Shown here in pieces: positions 1-5,430 of a DNA stretch of 8,191 nt. Location: assembly GCA_044359565.1 (NCBI GenBank), contig JBIKLX010000147.1, forward strand, positions 1 through 8,191, read 5' to 3'. Each line of letters begins with the position of its first letter. Position 1 is the first letter of the stretch. The position numbers were made by a program, and so were the translations under genes. The stretch is from VFMC01 sp044359565 (GTDB lineage Bacteria; Actinomycetota; Acidimicrobiia; Acidimicrobiales; Ilumatobacteraceae). The notes under the pieces were generated by a model, which searched no databases, was not told where the DNA came from, and saw only the letters and a program-made list of their open reading frames with translations.

Positions 1-11
1 TGACGCGCACC

Positions 12-42
12 GCCAGCGCCGGTCAGCCAGCGCCGGTCAGCC
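12..42. repeat. 14-bp tandem duplication at the 3' end of the ygfZ-like gene
   Basis: The unit CCAGCGCCGGTCAG occurs twice head to tail, at 13-26 and 27-40, with no mismatch, and the periodicity extends slightly to about 12-42. The second copy contains the stop codon of the minus-strand folate-binding protein gene (37-39), so the first copy carries a second TGA in another frame. It looks like a slippage duplication. Nothing else is visible in bases 1-36. Confidence 0.85.
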
Positions 43-798
43 GGCGTCGCGTCGGGCGCTGCGGCGCACCAGCGCAAGCGCCGCCGTGCCCGCCACCGAG
101 GTGACCACACCGGCCTGCTCGCCATCGATCAGGTACGGATCGCCCGGCACCGTGCCGGCGGCCACATCGACCCGCTCGACGTGGCGCGGCGCCGAAGCGC
201 TGCGGCTGTCCATCCGCTCGACCAGTTCCTGGCCCGGGTAGCAGCCCTTGGTGAAACTGACCGCCACCGACACCACACCGGTCTCGGCCGGGATGGTCTC
301 GCCCGGCACGATCTCGCTGCCCATGGCCGGCCAGGCAGCGTCGATGCGGGCAGCGAGCAGGTCGGCTGCCGAACCAGCCCGGCACGACGGCGGCTCGACA
401 GCGGGACCGAGCAGGTCGATACCGCCTCCCCACGAGGGCAGCGCACCGTCGACGGCCGCGATGTCGGCGGCGGACTGCTCGTCACCCTCGGGTCGCACGG
501 CCAGGCATCGCCAGTCGAGCGATTCCACCTCGGCCTTCACCCGGATGCGGAACCGGTTCAGGCGAGCCATCATCAGCTCGCCGAAGCCCACATCGGTGTC
601 GAGCACGAACTCGTCGTCGGCCGCACGACGCACCCGCGCCAGCACCACCACCTTGCCGGTGGGTTCGAGCAGGAAGGTCCACGCGCTGGCCCCCACGGCG
701 AGACCGCGCAGGTCTTGGCTCACCTGCGACTGCAGGTAGGTGGCGGCATCGGCGCCCGCCACACGGACGACATCTCGCGGGTACTCGCTCCAGAACAT
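37..798 (-). CDS. ygfZ: YgfZ/GcvT-family folate-binding protein
   Basis: The 253-residue product belongs to the YgfZ (COG0354) branch of the GcvT/aminomethyltransferase fold. Family members bind folate and help assemble or repair certain iron-sulfur proteins in the cytoplasm. The signature K-G-C-Y-x-G-Q-E is intact at residues 184-191, with the key cysteine at 186. The N-terminal part (about 1-100) has the usual domain features, including SQVSQDLRGL at about 24-33 and a PTGKV motif near 46-50. The C-terminal beta domain is short and ends in an arginine-rich tail. I chose the ATG at 798 because homology-like sequence begins there; a GTG at 816 or an ATG at 840 would add a few residues. The gene is divergent from the membrane protein gene at 833, with only 34 bases between them. 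No strong Shine-Dalgarno sequence is seen. The family call is firm; the exact Fe-S client cannot be read from the sequence. Confidence 0.88.
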   Translation of the reverse strand: MFWSEYPRDVVRVAGADAATYLQSQVSQDLRGLAVGASAWTFLLEPTGKVVVLARVRRAADDEFVLDTDVGFGELMMARLNRFRIRVKAEVESLDWRCLAVRPEGDEQSAADIAAVDGALPSWGGGIDLLGPAVEPPSCRAGSAADLLAARIDAAWPAMGSEIVPGETIPAETGVVSVAVSFTKGCYPGQELVERMDSRSASAPRHVERVDVAAGTVPGDPYLIDGEQAGVVTSVAGTAALALVRRSARRDAG

Positions 799-832
799 CG
801 CCGACCAGTCAACCACCTGAGGCTGGCAGACT

Positions 833-1369
833 GTGCCCATGGCCGACATCGATCGCCTCGCCTCACGTACCGCCGACGGAATCGGGTTCACCCTCCGCCG
901 ACTGGCATCGCTCATCCTCGTCGTCGTGGTCATCACCGCCGTGGTGGGTGTCGCCACGTTCGCCACGGGCTGGTGGGTCTTCGACGGCAGCACCACCTGG
1001 GCCGTCATCGGCGGACTGCTGTGCGCCATCCCGTTCCTCGCCTCGGTGGCCGGATGGGCGCTCATCCGGATGACGGCCTCATCGGCGCCTCGCCTCGTCG
1101 ACGACGTGCGCACCTACCTGCGCGGCGGGTCGAACGGCGCCTCCGGCGTGCTCATCGACCACGACTCGGGCGTGGCGCTCGGCATGCAGGCCCGCAGCAT
1201 GCGCGCCGTGAAGACCGACATCCAGGTGCGCAAGCGCGAACTCCCGGCGCTGTGGGTGGGCGTGCGAGCCATCACCAGCGTGCCCGGGCTCGCAGCCATC
1301 GCGGTGCTGGGCACGGTGCTGGTGGGTGGCCTCGGCACCGTGCTGCTCATCGGCGGCATCATCGACTGA
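833..1369 (+). CDS. Small membrane protein of unknown function, three predicted helices
   Basis: The 178-residue product matches no family I recognise. Hydrophobic segments lie at about 25-50 and 56-78, forming a hairpin at the N-terminus, and a third at about 152-176 reaches almost to the C-terminus. Between them is a soluble stretch (about 80-150) rich in charged residues, with a basic cluster near 124-136. No catalytic motif is evident and there is no cleavable signal peptide. The GTG at 833 has a GAGG at 819-822, about 10 bases upstream. The ATG at 839, two codons later, has a weak -10-like CAGACT at 827-832, so a leaderless start there is equally possible. In many actinobacteria a small membrane protein gene follows trpE on the same strand. 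This one lies downstream of trpE but on the opposite strand, so it should not be equated with that family without a search. The reading frame itself is well supported by its sharp boundaries and tail-to-tail fit with trpE. Confidence 0.75.
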   Translation: MPMADIDRLASRTADGIGFTLRRLASLILVVVVITAVVGVATFATGWWVFDGSTTWAVIGGLLCAIPFLASVAGWALIRMTASSAPRLVDDVRTYLRGGSNGASGVLIDHDSGVALGMQARSMRAVKTDIQVRKRELPALWVGVRAITSVPGLAAIAVLGTVLVGGLGTVLLIGGIID

Positions 1370-1391
1370 CGCGCTGCGGCGGGGTCAGTCG
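1363..1391. terminator. Candidate bidirectional terminator between the membrane gene and trpE
   Basis: A perfect 8-bp inverted repeat, CGACTGAC at 1363-1370 and GTCAGTCG at 1384-1391, encloses a 13-base GC-rich loop. Both convergent stop codons (TGA at 1367-1369 on plus, and at 1385-1387 on minus) lie inside the arms, because both proteins end in Asp-stop followed by C. No U-tract is seen on either side, which is common for hairpin terminators in GC-rich actinobacteria. The inverted repeat is certain; its terminator role is inferred. Confidence 0.5.
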
Positions 1392-2905
1392 GTGGCGCGG
1401 CGGGCGGTCATCCGCCGGGCGGCGGGAACAGCCGCCAGCAGCGCGGCCGCCTTGTTGCGGCACTCGAGGTCTTCCTCGTCGGCGATGGAGTCGGCCACGA
1501 TGCCGGCGCCCGCCTGGAACGAAGCGCCGTGCGGGCCGACGAACATGGTGCGGATGGCGATGGCCGTGTCGAGGTTGCCGCTGAAGTCGACGTAGCCCAC
1601 CACCCCGGCGTACGGGCCGCGCTTCACTGGTTCGAGCGAGTCGATGATCTCCATCGCCCGCACCTTGGGCGCACCGCTCACGGTGCCGGCCGGCAGCGTG
1701 GCGCGCAGCACGTCGATGGGCGTGCGACCAGGCAACAGTTCGCCGCTCACCTGCGAGGTGAGGTGCATCACATGGCTGTACCGCTCGAGCGTCATCAGCT
1801 CGTCGACGTGCACGGTGCCGAACTGGGCGACACGACCCACGTCGTTGCGGGCGAGGTCGACCAGCATGATGTGCTCGGCCACTTCCTTCGGGTTCTCCCG
1901 CAGCTCGCCGGCCAGGCGACGGTCGTGCTCGTCGTCGCGGCCCCGCTTGCGCGTGCCGGCGATGGGCCGGCTGATCACCTTCGTGCCCAGCACCTGCACC
2001 ATCGGCTCGGGCGAACTGCCGGCGATGGTGACCTCGCCCTGGCGCAGGAAGTACATGTACGGGCTGGGGTTCACCTGGCGCAGCACGCGGTAGAAGTCGA
2101 ACGGTTCGGCCTGCAGGTCGATGTCGTAGCGCTGGCTGAGTACCACCTGGAAGATGTCGCCGGCGAGGATGTGCTCCTTGGCCACGTCGACCGCCCGCTG
2201 GTAGGTGCCGTTCCCCATCGAACTGCGCACCTCGGGCCCGACCTCGCCCGGCTCGGGCGGCTCGACGGGCGGGGTGGCCAAGGGCTTCGACAGCTTCTCG
2301 ACGGCCCGCATCACCCGTTCGCATGCCAGGTCGTATTCGCGGTCGACCCCCTCGGCGTCCATGTCGAGCACGGGCACGCTCTCGATGAGGTACATGCGCT
2401 GGCGCCAGTGGTCGAACGCGACGAGCGAACCGATGATGCTCATCACCGCGTCGGGCAGGCCACGGTCGTCGTGGGGTGTGTCGGGCAGGCGCTCGACCTC
2501 GCGCACGATGTCGTAGCCGAGGTAGCCCATCACCCCGCCCTGCAGCGGCGGCAGGTCGGCGATGACCGGGCCGCGGTAGGCAGCGACGATTGCGTCGAGC
2601 GCGGCCAGCATCCCCTGGTCGTACGGGATGGGCGCGCTGAGGTGCTGGCCGGTCTTGGTGATGACGCCGTCGCGCAGGGTGAGCGTGGCCACCGGGTCGT
2701 GACCGACGAAGCTGAACCGGCTCCAGCGCTCGCCGTGCTCGACCGACTCGAGCAGGAAGCCGTCGCCATCGCCCACCAGCTTCAGATAGGCCGACACCGG
2801 TGTGTCGAGATCGGCCAGCAGTTCGGCCCACAGCGGCACCACGGTGTGCTCGGCCGCCAGCGCGTGGAACTCGTCGCGGCTGGGGCGGATGCGCAGGCCG
2901 CTCAT
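1385..2905 (-). CDS. trpE: Anthranilate synthase component I
   Basis: TrpE converts chorismate to anthranilate, the first committed step of tryptophan synthesis, using ammonia from the TrpG glutaminase subunit, which is not in this window. The 506-residue length is normal. The N-terminal domain has the LLES element at 51-54, which in this family takes part in tryptophan feedback binding, and NPSPYMYF at 279-286 completes that site. The catalytic chorismate-binding domain shows GSSPE (296-300), PIAGTRKRG (314-322), LVDLARND (348-355), GTVSGAPK (407-414), PYAGVVGY (431-438) and GAGIVADSIADEE (466-478). These patterns favour TrpE over PabB or isochorismate synthase. The start ATG at 2905 overlaps the hisI stop as ATGA, indicating translational coupling. 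It converges with the membrane protein gene, 15 bases away. The retained feedback motif suggests control by tryptophan at enzyme level. Confidence 0.96.
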   Translation of the reverse strand: MSGLRIRPSRDEFHALAAEHTVVPLWAELLADLDTPVSAYLKLVGDGDGFLLESVEHGERWSRFSFVGHDPVATLTLRDGVITKTGQHLSAPIPYDQGMLAALDAIVAAYRGPVIADLPPLQGGVMGYLGYDIVREVERLPDTPHDDRGLPDAVMSIIGSLVAFDHWRQRMYLIESVPVLDMDAEGVDREYDLACERVMRAVEKLSKPLATPPVEPPEPGEVGPEVRSSMGNGTYQRAVDVAKEHILAGDIFQVVLSQRYDIDLQAEPFDFYRVLRQVNPSPYMYFLRQGEVTIAGSSPEPMVQVLGTKVISRPIAGTRKRGRDDEHDRRLAGELRENPKEVAEHIMLVDLARNDVGRVAQFGTVHVDELMTLERYSHVMHLTSQVSGELLPGRTPIDVLRATLPAGTVSGAPKVRAMEIIDSLEPVKRGPYAGVVGYVDFSGNLDTAIAIRTMFVGPHGASFQAGAGIVADSIADEEDLECRNKAAALLAAVPAARRMTARRATD

Positions 2906-3264
2906 GCCTCGCTGCCGAACCGTCGGTAGAAGCACGTCCGCGCTCCCGTGTGGCACGCCCCGGCGCCGTCCTGCACCACCTTGAACAGCAGCACATCGGC
3001 GTCGCAGTCGTAGAAGGCTTCCTGCACGTACTGTCCGTCGCCGCTGGTGTCGCCCTTGCGCCACACCTCCTGGCGACTGCGGCTCCAGTACACCATCCGG
3101 CCCTCGGCCAGCGTGAGGCGCAGTGTGTCGGCGTTCATCCACGCCACCATCAGCACCTCGCCCGTGTGCACGTCTTGGGCGATGGCGGGCACGAGGCCGT
3201 CGGCGCCGTACCTCACGGCAGCAAGTTCCTCGGGGGTTGCTTCGATGATGACGCCGGTGGGCAT
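2902..3264 (-). CDS. hisI: Phosphoribosyl-AMP cyclohydrolase
   Basis: HisI opens the purine ring of phosphoribosyl-AMP, the third step of histidine synthesis, giving ProFAR, the substrate of HisA. The product is 120 residues and is the stand-alone cyclohydrolase: no HisE pyrophosphohydrolase domain is fused. Signature stretches are MVYWSRSRQEVWRKGDTSG-like (about 57-75) and the metal site DCDAD (86-90). The conserved cysteines that bind zinc in this family appear as C87, C104 (in ACHTG) and C111. The ATG at 3264 is preceded by TAACAT six bases upstream, giving a likely leaderless start; no Shine-Dalgarno sequence is visible. The stop overlaps the trpE start by 4 bases. The gene is separated from hisF by three unrelated genes. 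Confidence 0.96.
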   Translation of the reverse strand: MPTGVIIEATPEELAAVRYGADGLVPAIAQDVHTGEVLMVAWMNADTLRLTLAEGRMVYWSRSRQEVWRKGDTSGDGQYVQEAFYDCDADVLLFKVVQDGAGACHTGARTCFYRRFGSEA

Positions 3265-3270
3265 CGGGCC

Positions 3271-3276
3271 ATGTTA
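3271..3276 (-). promoter_or_regulatory. Candidate -10 element for leaderless hisI-trpE transcript
   Basis: On the minus strand TAACAT (TANNNT type) ends six bases before the hisI ATG, so a transcript would begin at or next to the start codon. The -35 region (around 3294-3299, GTGGCC) is not recognisable. If correct, the hisI-trpE message from this promoter has no room for a leader peptide or attenuator. Confidence 0.5.
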
Positions 3277-3280
3277 CGAG

Positions 3281-3306
3281 ACGGGCACCGCGCGGCCACG
3301 GCCCGT
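3281..3306 (-). terminator. Possible hairpin after the GroES-like gene
   Basis: ACGGGC at 3281-3286 pairs with GCCCGT at 3301-3306, and the loop holds the self-complementary CCGCGCGG (3288-3295), which may fold alternatively. It lies 7 bases beyond the groES-like stop and overlaps the expected -35 region of hisI. There is no U-tract. It could end the groES-like transcript or simply be a GC-rich coincidence. Confidence 0.25.
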
Positions 3307-3313
3307 TCCGCCC

Positions 3314-3637
3314 CTACAGGTACAGCCCGGTACTGCCCTCCACCCGCTTCGCGGCAACGGCGTGCACATCGCGCTCGCGCAACATGATGTAGTCGTCGCC
3401 GCCCACCTCGACCTCGTAGCGGTCTTCGGGGCTGAACAGCACCCGGTCGCCGATCTCGACCGAGCGCACGTTCTGACCGAACGCCACCACATCGGCCCAC
3501 ACCAGTCGCTTCGACACCTGCGCCGTGGCGGGGATGAGGATGCCACCCGACGAGCGACGCTCGCCCTCCTTGTCGGGGATGCGCACCAGCAGGCGGTCGT
3601 TCAGCATCTTGATCGGCAACTTGTCGGAGTCGGCCAT
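3314..3637 (-). CDS. GroES-like co-chaperonin, divergent paralogue type
   Basis: The 107-residue product has the GroES (Cpn10) fold pattern: an opening strand IKMLNDRLLVRI at about 9-20, the mobile-loop region with GGILIP (31-36), and VEIGDRVLFSPEDRYEVEVGGD-like strands (about 60-81), then DYIMLRERDVHAV (82-94). GroES forms a heptameric lid on GroEL in the cytoplasm. This copy differs from the classical form: it has no adjacent groEL, it has an acidic-basic EGERRSSGG mobile loop, and it ends in an extra tail finishing TGLYL. From memory, similar second GroES-like proteins with this tail occur in actinobacteria beside the canonical groES. It may be a specialised or regulatory paralogue rather than the essential co-chaperonin. 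The ATG at 3637 lies 7 bases after a TACCCT hexamer, supporting a leaderless start. It is divergent from the hydrolase gene, with 24 bases between them. Confidence 0.88.
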   Translation of the reverse strand: MADSDKLPIKMLNDRLLVRIPDKEGERRSSGGILIPATAQVSKRLVWADVVAFGQNVRSVEIGDRVLFSPEDRYEVEVGGDDYIMLRERDVHAVAAKRVEGSTGLYL

Positions 3638-3644
3638 CTCGCCG

Positions 3645-3650
3645 AGGGTA
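3645..3650 (-). promoter_or_regulatory. Candidate -10 element for the GroES-like gene
   Basis: On the minus strand TACCCT is followed by 7 bases and then the ATG at 3637. A weak -35-like TTCGAT lies at 3668-3673 with a 17-base spacer. The element shares its TA step with the -10 element of the divergent hydrolase gene, inside the palindrome GGTACC at 3648-3653. Confidence 0.5.
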
Positions 3651-3654
3651 CCGT
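3649..3654 (+). promoter_or_regulatory. Candidate -10 element for the alpha/beta hydrolase gene
   Basis: TACCGT on the plus strand is followed by 7 bases and then the GTG start at 3662, giving a leaderless layout. It overlaps the opposing -10 of the GroES-like gene by two bases. No convincing -35 is seen at the expected position (around 3626-3631). Confidence 0.45.
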
Positions 3655-3661
3655 CACCCCC

Positions 3662-4288
3662 GTGGCGATCGAAACGCACTCCCTGCTCCTGCACACCGCC
3701 GACGGGTTGCGGCTCGACGCCGACCTCACCACGCAGCCGGCACCTCGTGCTGCGGCCGTGCTGTGCCATCCGCATCCGCTGTACGGCGGCGACCGGCACC
3801 ATCCGCTCCTCACGGGTGTGGCCCAGCGACTGGCCGAGTACGGGGTGGCCTCCCTCCGCTTCGACTTCCGCGGCGCGGGCGACTCGGAGGGTACGCACGG
3901 CGGCGGGGTCGACGAACGCCTCGACGTAGCTGCAGCGGTCGACGCGGTGGCGCTGATCACCGACGGACCGGTGTGGGTGATGGGGTACTCGTTCGGGGCT
4001 GCGGTGGCACTGTCGGTGGTGCAGACGCGCGTCGACGGATGGGTGGCGGTCGCTCCCCCGCTGGCGATGATGAACGGCGCGCCGCTGGCAGCGGCCGACC
4101 ATCGCCCCAAGCACCTCGTCGTACCGCGCCACGATCAGTACAGCCCACCGGAAGCAGTCGAGCCGACGGTCGCCGAGTGGGCCAACACATCGCTTGTCGT
4201 CGTCGAATCCGCCGACCACTTCCTGGCGGGTCACATGGCCCGATTCGTCGAACTGGCCGTCGCGCCGCTCGTCGACGCGCTGGCCTGA
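3662..4288 (+). CDS. Alpha/beta hydrolase (COG2945-like)
   Basis: The 208-residue product is a compact serine hydrolase of the alpha/beta fold, close to the predicted hydrolases of COG2945. The family hallmark CHPHPLYGGD is at 35-44, the RFDFRGAGDSEG segment at 66-77, and the nucleophile elbow GYSFG at 108-112 with Ser110. Asp158 (in RHDQYSPPE) and His186 (in SADHFLAGH) fit the remaining triad positions. There is no signal peptide or lid insertion, so it is probably cytoplasmic. The substrate cannot be read from the sequence; esters or acyl groups of small molecules are plausible. The GTG at 3662 is the start because the homologous region begins just after it, a TACCGT lies 7 bases upstream, and any earlier start would run into the GroES-like gene. 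It converges with the reductase gene, with three bases between the stops. Confidence 0.88.
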   Translation: MAIETHSLLLHTADGLRLDADLTTQPAPRAAAVLCHPHPLYGGDRHHPLLTGVAQRLAEYGVASLRFDFRGAGDSEGTHGGGVDERLDVAAAVDAVALITDGPVWVMGYSFGAAVALSVVQTRVDGWVAVAPPLAMMNGAPLAAADHRPKHLVVPRHDQYSPPEAVEPTVAEWANTSLVVVESADHFLAGHMARFVELAVAPLVDALA

Positions 4289-4291
4289 CGC

Positions 4292-5278
4292 TCAGCTCAC
4301 CGCTTCGGCGAGACGACCCATCACATCGGGTGTCAGCAGCGGCACCACGTCGAGCGCAGCGAAGTTCTCGACCACCTGGCTGGCCCGGCTGGCACCGGTG
4401 ATCACCGTCGACACGTGCGGGTTCTTCACGCACCAGGCGAGCGACAGTTGCGCCATCGAGCAGCCCAGCTCCTCTGCGATCGGGCGGATGCGCTCGGCCC
4501 GGGCCAACGCCTTCGGGTCGGTGAGGCGCGGCGCCAGCCAGCCGTAACCGGGCAGTGCACCGCGGCTGTCGTCGGGGATGCCGTCGCGGTACTTGCCGGT
4601 GAGCACACCGGAGGCGAGCGGGCTCCAGATGGTGGTGCCGAGGCCGATCTCGTCGTACAGCCGGGCGTACTCGCGCTCGACCCGCCCACGGGTGAGCAGG
4701 TTGTACTGCGGCTGCTCGACGATGGGCTTGTGCAGGTGGTGCCGGTCGGCGATCTCCCACGCAGCGCGGATCTCGTCGGCCGCCCACTCGCTGGTGCCCC
4801 AGTACAGCGCCTTGCCCGAGCTGATGATGTCGCTCATCGCCCACACCGTCTCGTCGATGGGCGTGTTCGGGTCGGGACGGTGGCAGTAGAGGATGTCGAC
4901 GAAGTCGGTGCGCAGCCGCTCGAGCGAGCCGTTGATCGAGTGCATCAGATACTTGCGGTTGAGGGTGTTCTGCATGTTCACCATCGGCCCGTCGATACCC
5001 CAGAACACCTTGGTGGTGAGCACGTACGAGTGCCGCTTCCATCCCAGTTCCTCGGCGACGCGGCCCATGATGGCCTCGCTCTCGCCGCCGGCGTAGGCCT
5101 CGGCGTTGTCGAAGAAGTTGCAGCCGGCGTCGTAGGCCGCCTGCATGCACTCGAGCGCGTCGTGGTCCTTCAACTGGGTGTTGAACGTCACCCACGAGCC
5201 GAACGAGAGCACCGAGACCTCCAGGCCGCTGCGGCCCAGCCGGCGATACTGCATCGGGGAAGAAGTCGAGGTCGTCAT
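4292..5278 (-). CDS. Aldo/keto reductase, voltage-gated K+ channel beta-subunit type
   Basis: The 328-residue product is an NADPH-dependent aldo/keto reductase with a TIM-barrel fold. The residues expected for catalysis are Asp57, Tyr62, Lys90 and His133. Several stretches recall the animal Kv-beta subunits (AKR6) rather than ordinary reductases: TTKVFWG (88-94), SLERLRTDFVDIL (118-130), RPDPNTP (134-140), ALYWGTSEW (157-165), TIWSPLASGVLTGKY (216-230) and ITGASRASQVVEN (293-305). At the fourth tetrad position Kv-beta has Asn, while this protein has His, which suggests an ordinary active reductase. Related bacterial enzymes include YghZ-type reductases (AKR14). No potassium channel gene is adjacent. 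The ATG at 5278 is supported by TAGGGT seven bases upstream, which also contains an AGGG that could serve as a ribosome-binding site. The physiological substrate is unknown. Confidence 0.93.
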   Translation of the reverse strand: MTTSTSSPMQYRRLGRSGLEVSVLSFGSWVTFNTQLKDHDALECMQAAYDAGCNFFDNAEAYAGGESEAIMGRVAEELGWKRHSYVLTTKVFWGIDGPMVNMQNTLNRKYLMHSINGSLERLRTDFVDILYCHRPDPNTPIDETVWAMSDIISSGKALYWGTSEWAADEIRAAWEIADRHHLHKPIVEQPQYNLLTRGRVEREYARLYDEIGLGTTIWSPLASGVLTGKYRDGIPDDSRGALPGYGWLAPRLTDPKALARAERIRPIAEELGCSMAQLSLAWCVKNPHVSTVITGASRASQVVENFAALDVVPLLTPDVMGRLAEAVS

Positions 5279-5285
5279 ACCCGTC

Positions 5286-5291
5286 ACCCTA
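5286..5291 (-). promoter_or_regulatory. Candidate -10 element for the aldo/keto reductase gene
   Basis: TAGGGT on the minus strand is followed by 7 bases and the ATG at 5278, the same leaderless layout as at hisI and the GroES-like gene. The alternative is that AGGG here is a Shine-Dalgarno sequence with 8-base spacing. No -35 is recognised at 16-18 bases; a TTGGGT at 5306-5311 is too close (14 bases). Confidence 0.4.
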
Positions 5292-5329
5292 CGCCGACGT
5301 CTGTGACCCAACCCCCACGAGGACCCGCT

Positions 5330-5413
5330 TCCGCTCACAATCGCCGCATCGGCCGGGCTGCACCCGGGCCGCGTGTGTGAGTGAAACCCGGCAGGGCGGG
5401 GCTCCGCTCACAA
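5330..5413 (-). repeat. Repeated 11-bp motif TTGTGAGCGGA upstream of the reductase gene
   Basis: Read on the minus strand, TTGTGAGCGGA occurs exactly at 5330-5340 and again at 5403-5413. A degenerate inverted copy (8 of 11 matches, GTGTGAGTGAA) lies on the plus strand at 5375-5385. The cluster sits in the 152-bp gap between hisF and the reductase gene, so it could be an operator array for the reductase. The proximal copy is about 50 bases upstream of the reductase ATG. Confidence 0.4.
5351..5370 (-). terminator. Possible hairpin terminator after hisF
   Basis: GGCC and GGG (5351-5357) can pair with CCC and GGCC (5363-5370) with one bulged G at 5366 and a five-base loop. It lies about 60 bases after the hisF stop in the only sizeable gap of the window. 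There is no U-tract, so the role is inferred from position and stability only. Confidence 0.3.
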
Positions 5414-5430
5414 ACGCTGGGTGGAGCTGG

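Noticed and set aside
799..1113. N-terminal extension of the YgfZ-like protein back to 1113
   Set aside because: The extra 105 residues overlap the membrane protein gene on the opposite strand and are low-complexity; family similarity starts at the ATG at 798.
181..1584. Plus-strand open frame across ygfZ and the membrane gene
   Set aside because: It runs over two recognisable genes in other frames, with Arg/His-rich composition typical of GC-rich shadow frames.
1529..2929. Long open frame on the plus strand opposite trpE
   Set aside because: It is the antisense shadow of trpE, rich in His, Arg, Val and Ala as expected from the reverse of GC-rich codons, and it matches no family, whereas trpE on the other strand is complete with all motifs.
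3638..4234. N-terminal extension of the GroES-like protein
   Set aside because: It would lie opposite the alpha/beta hydrolase gene; the GroES domain starts at the ATG at 3637 right after a plausible promoter.
4281..4296. Terminator between the hydrolase and reductase genes
   Set aside because: Only a 4-bp stem (CTGA/TCAG) with a three-base loop exists around the two stops, too weak to call.
5330..5340. True LacI operator because of identity to the lac operator half-site
   Set aside because: Only a half-site matches, no LacI-type regulator or sugar genes are in the window, and 11 bases are too few to identify a regulator.
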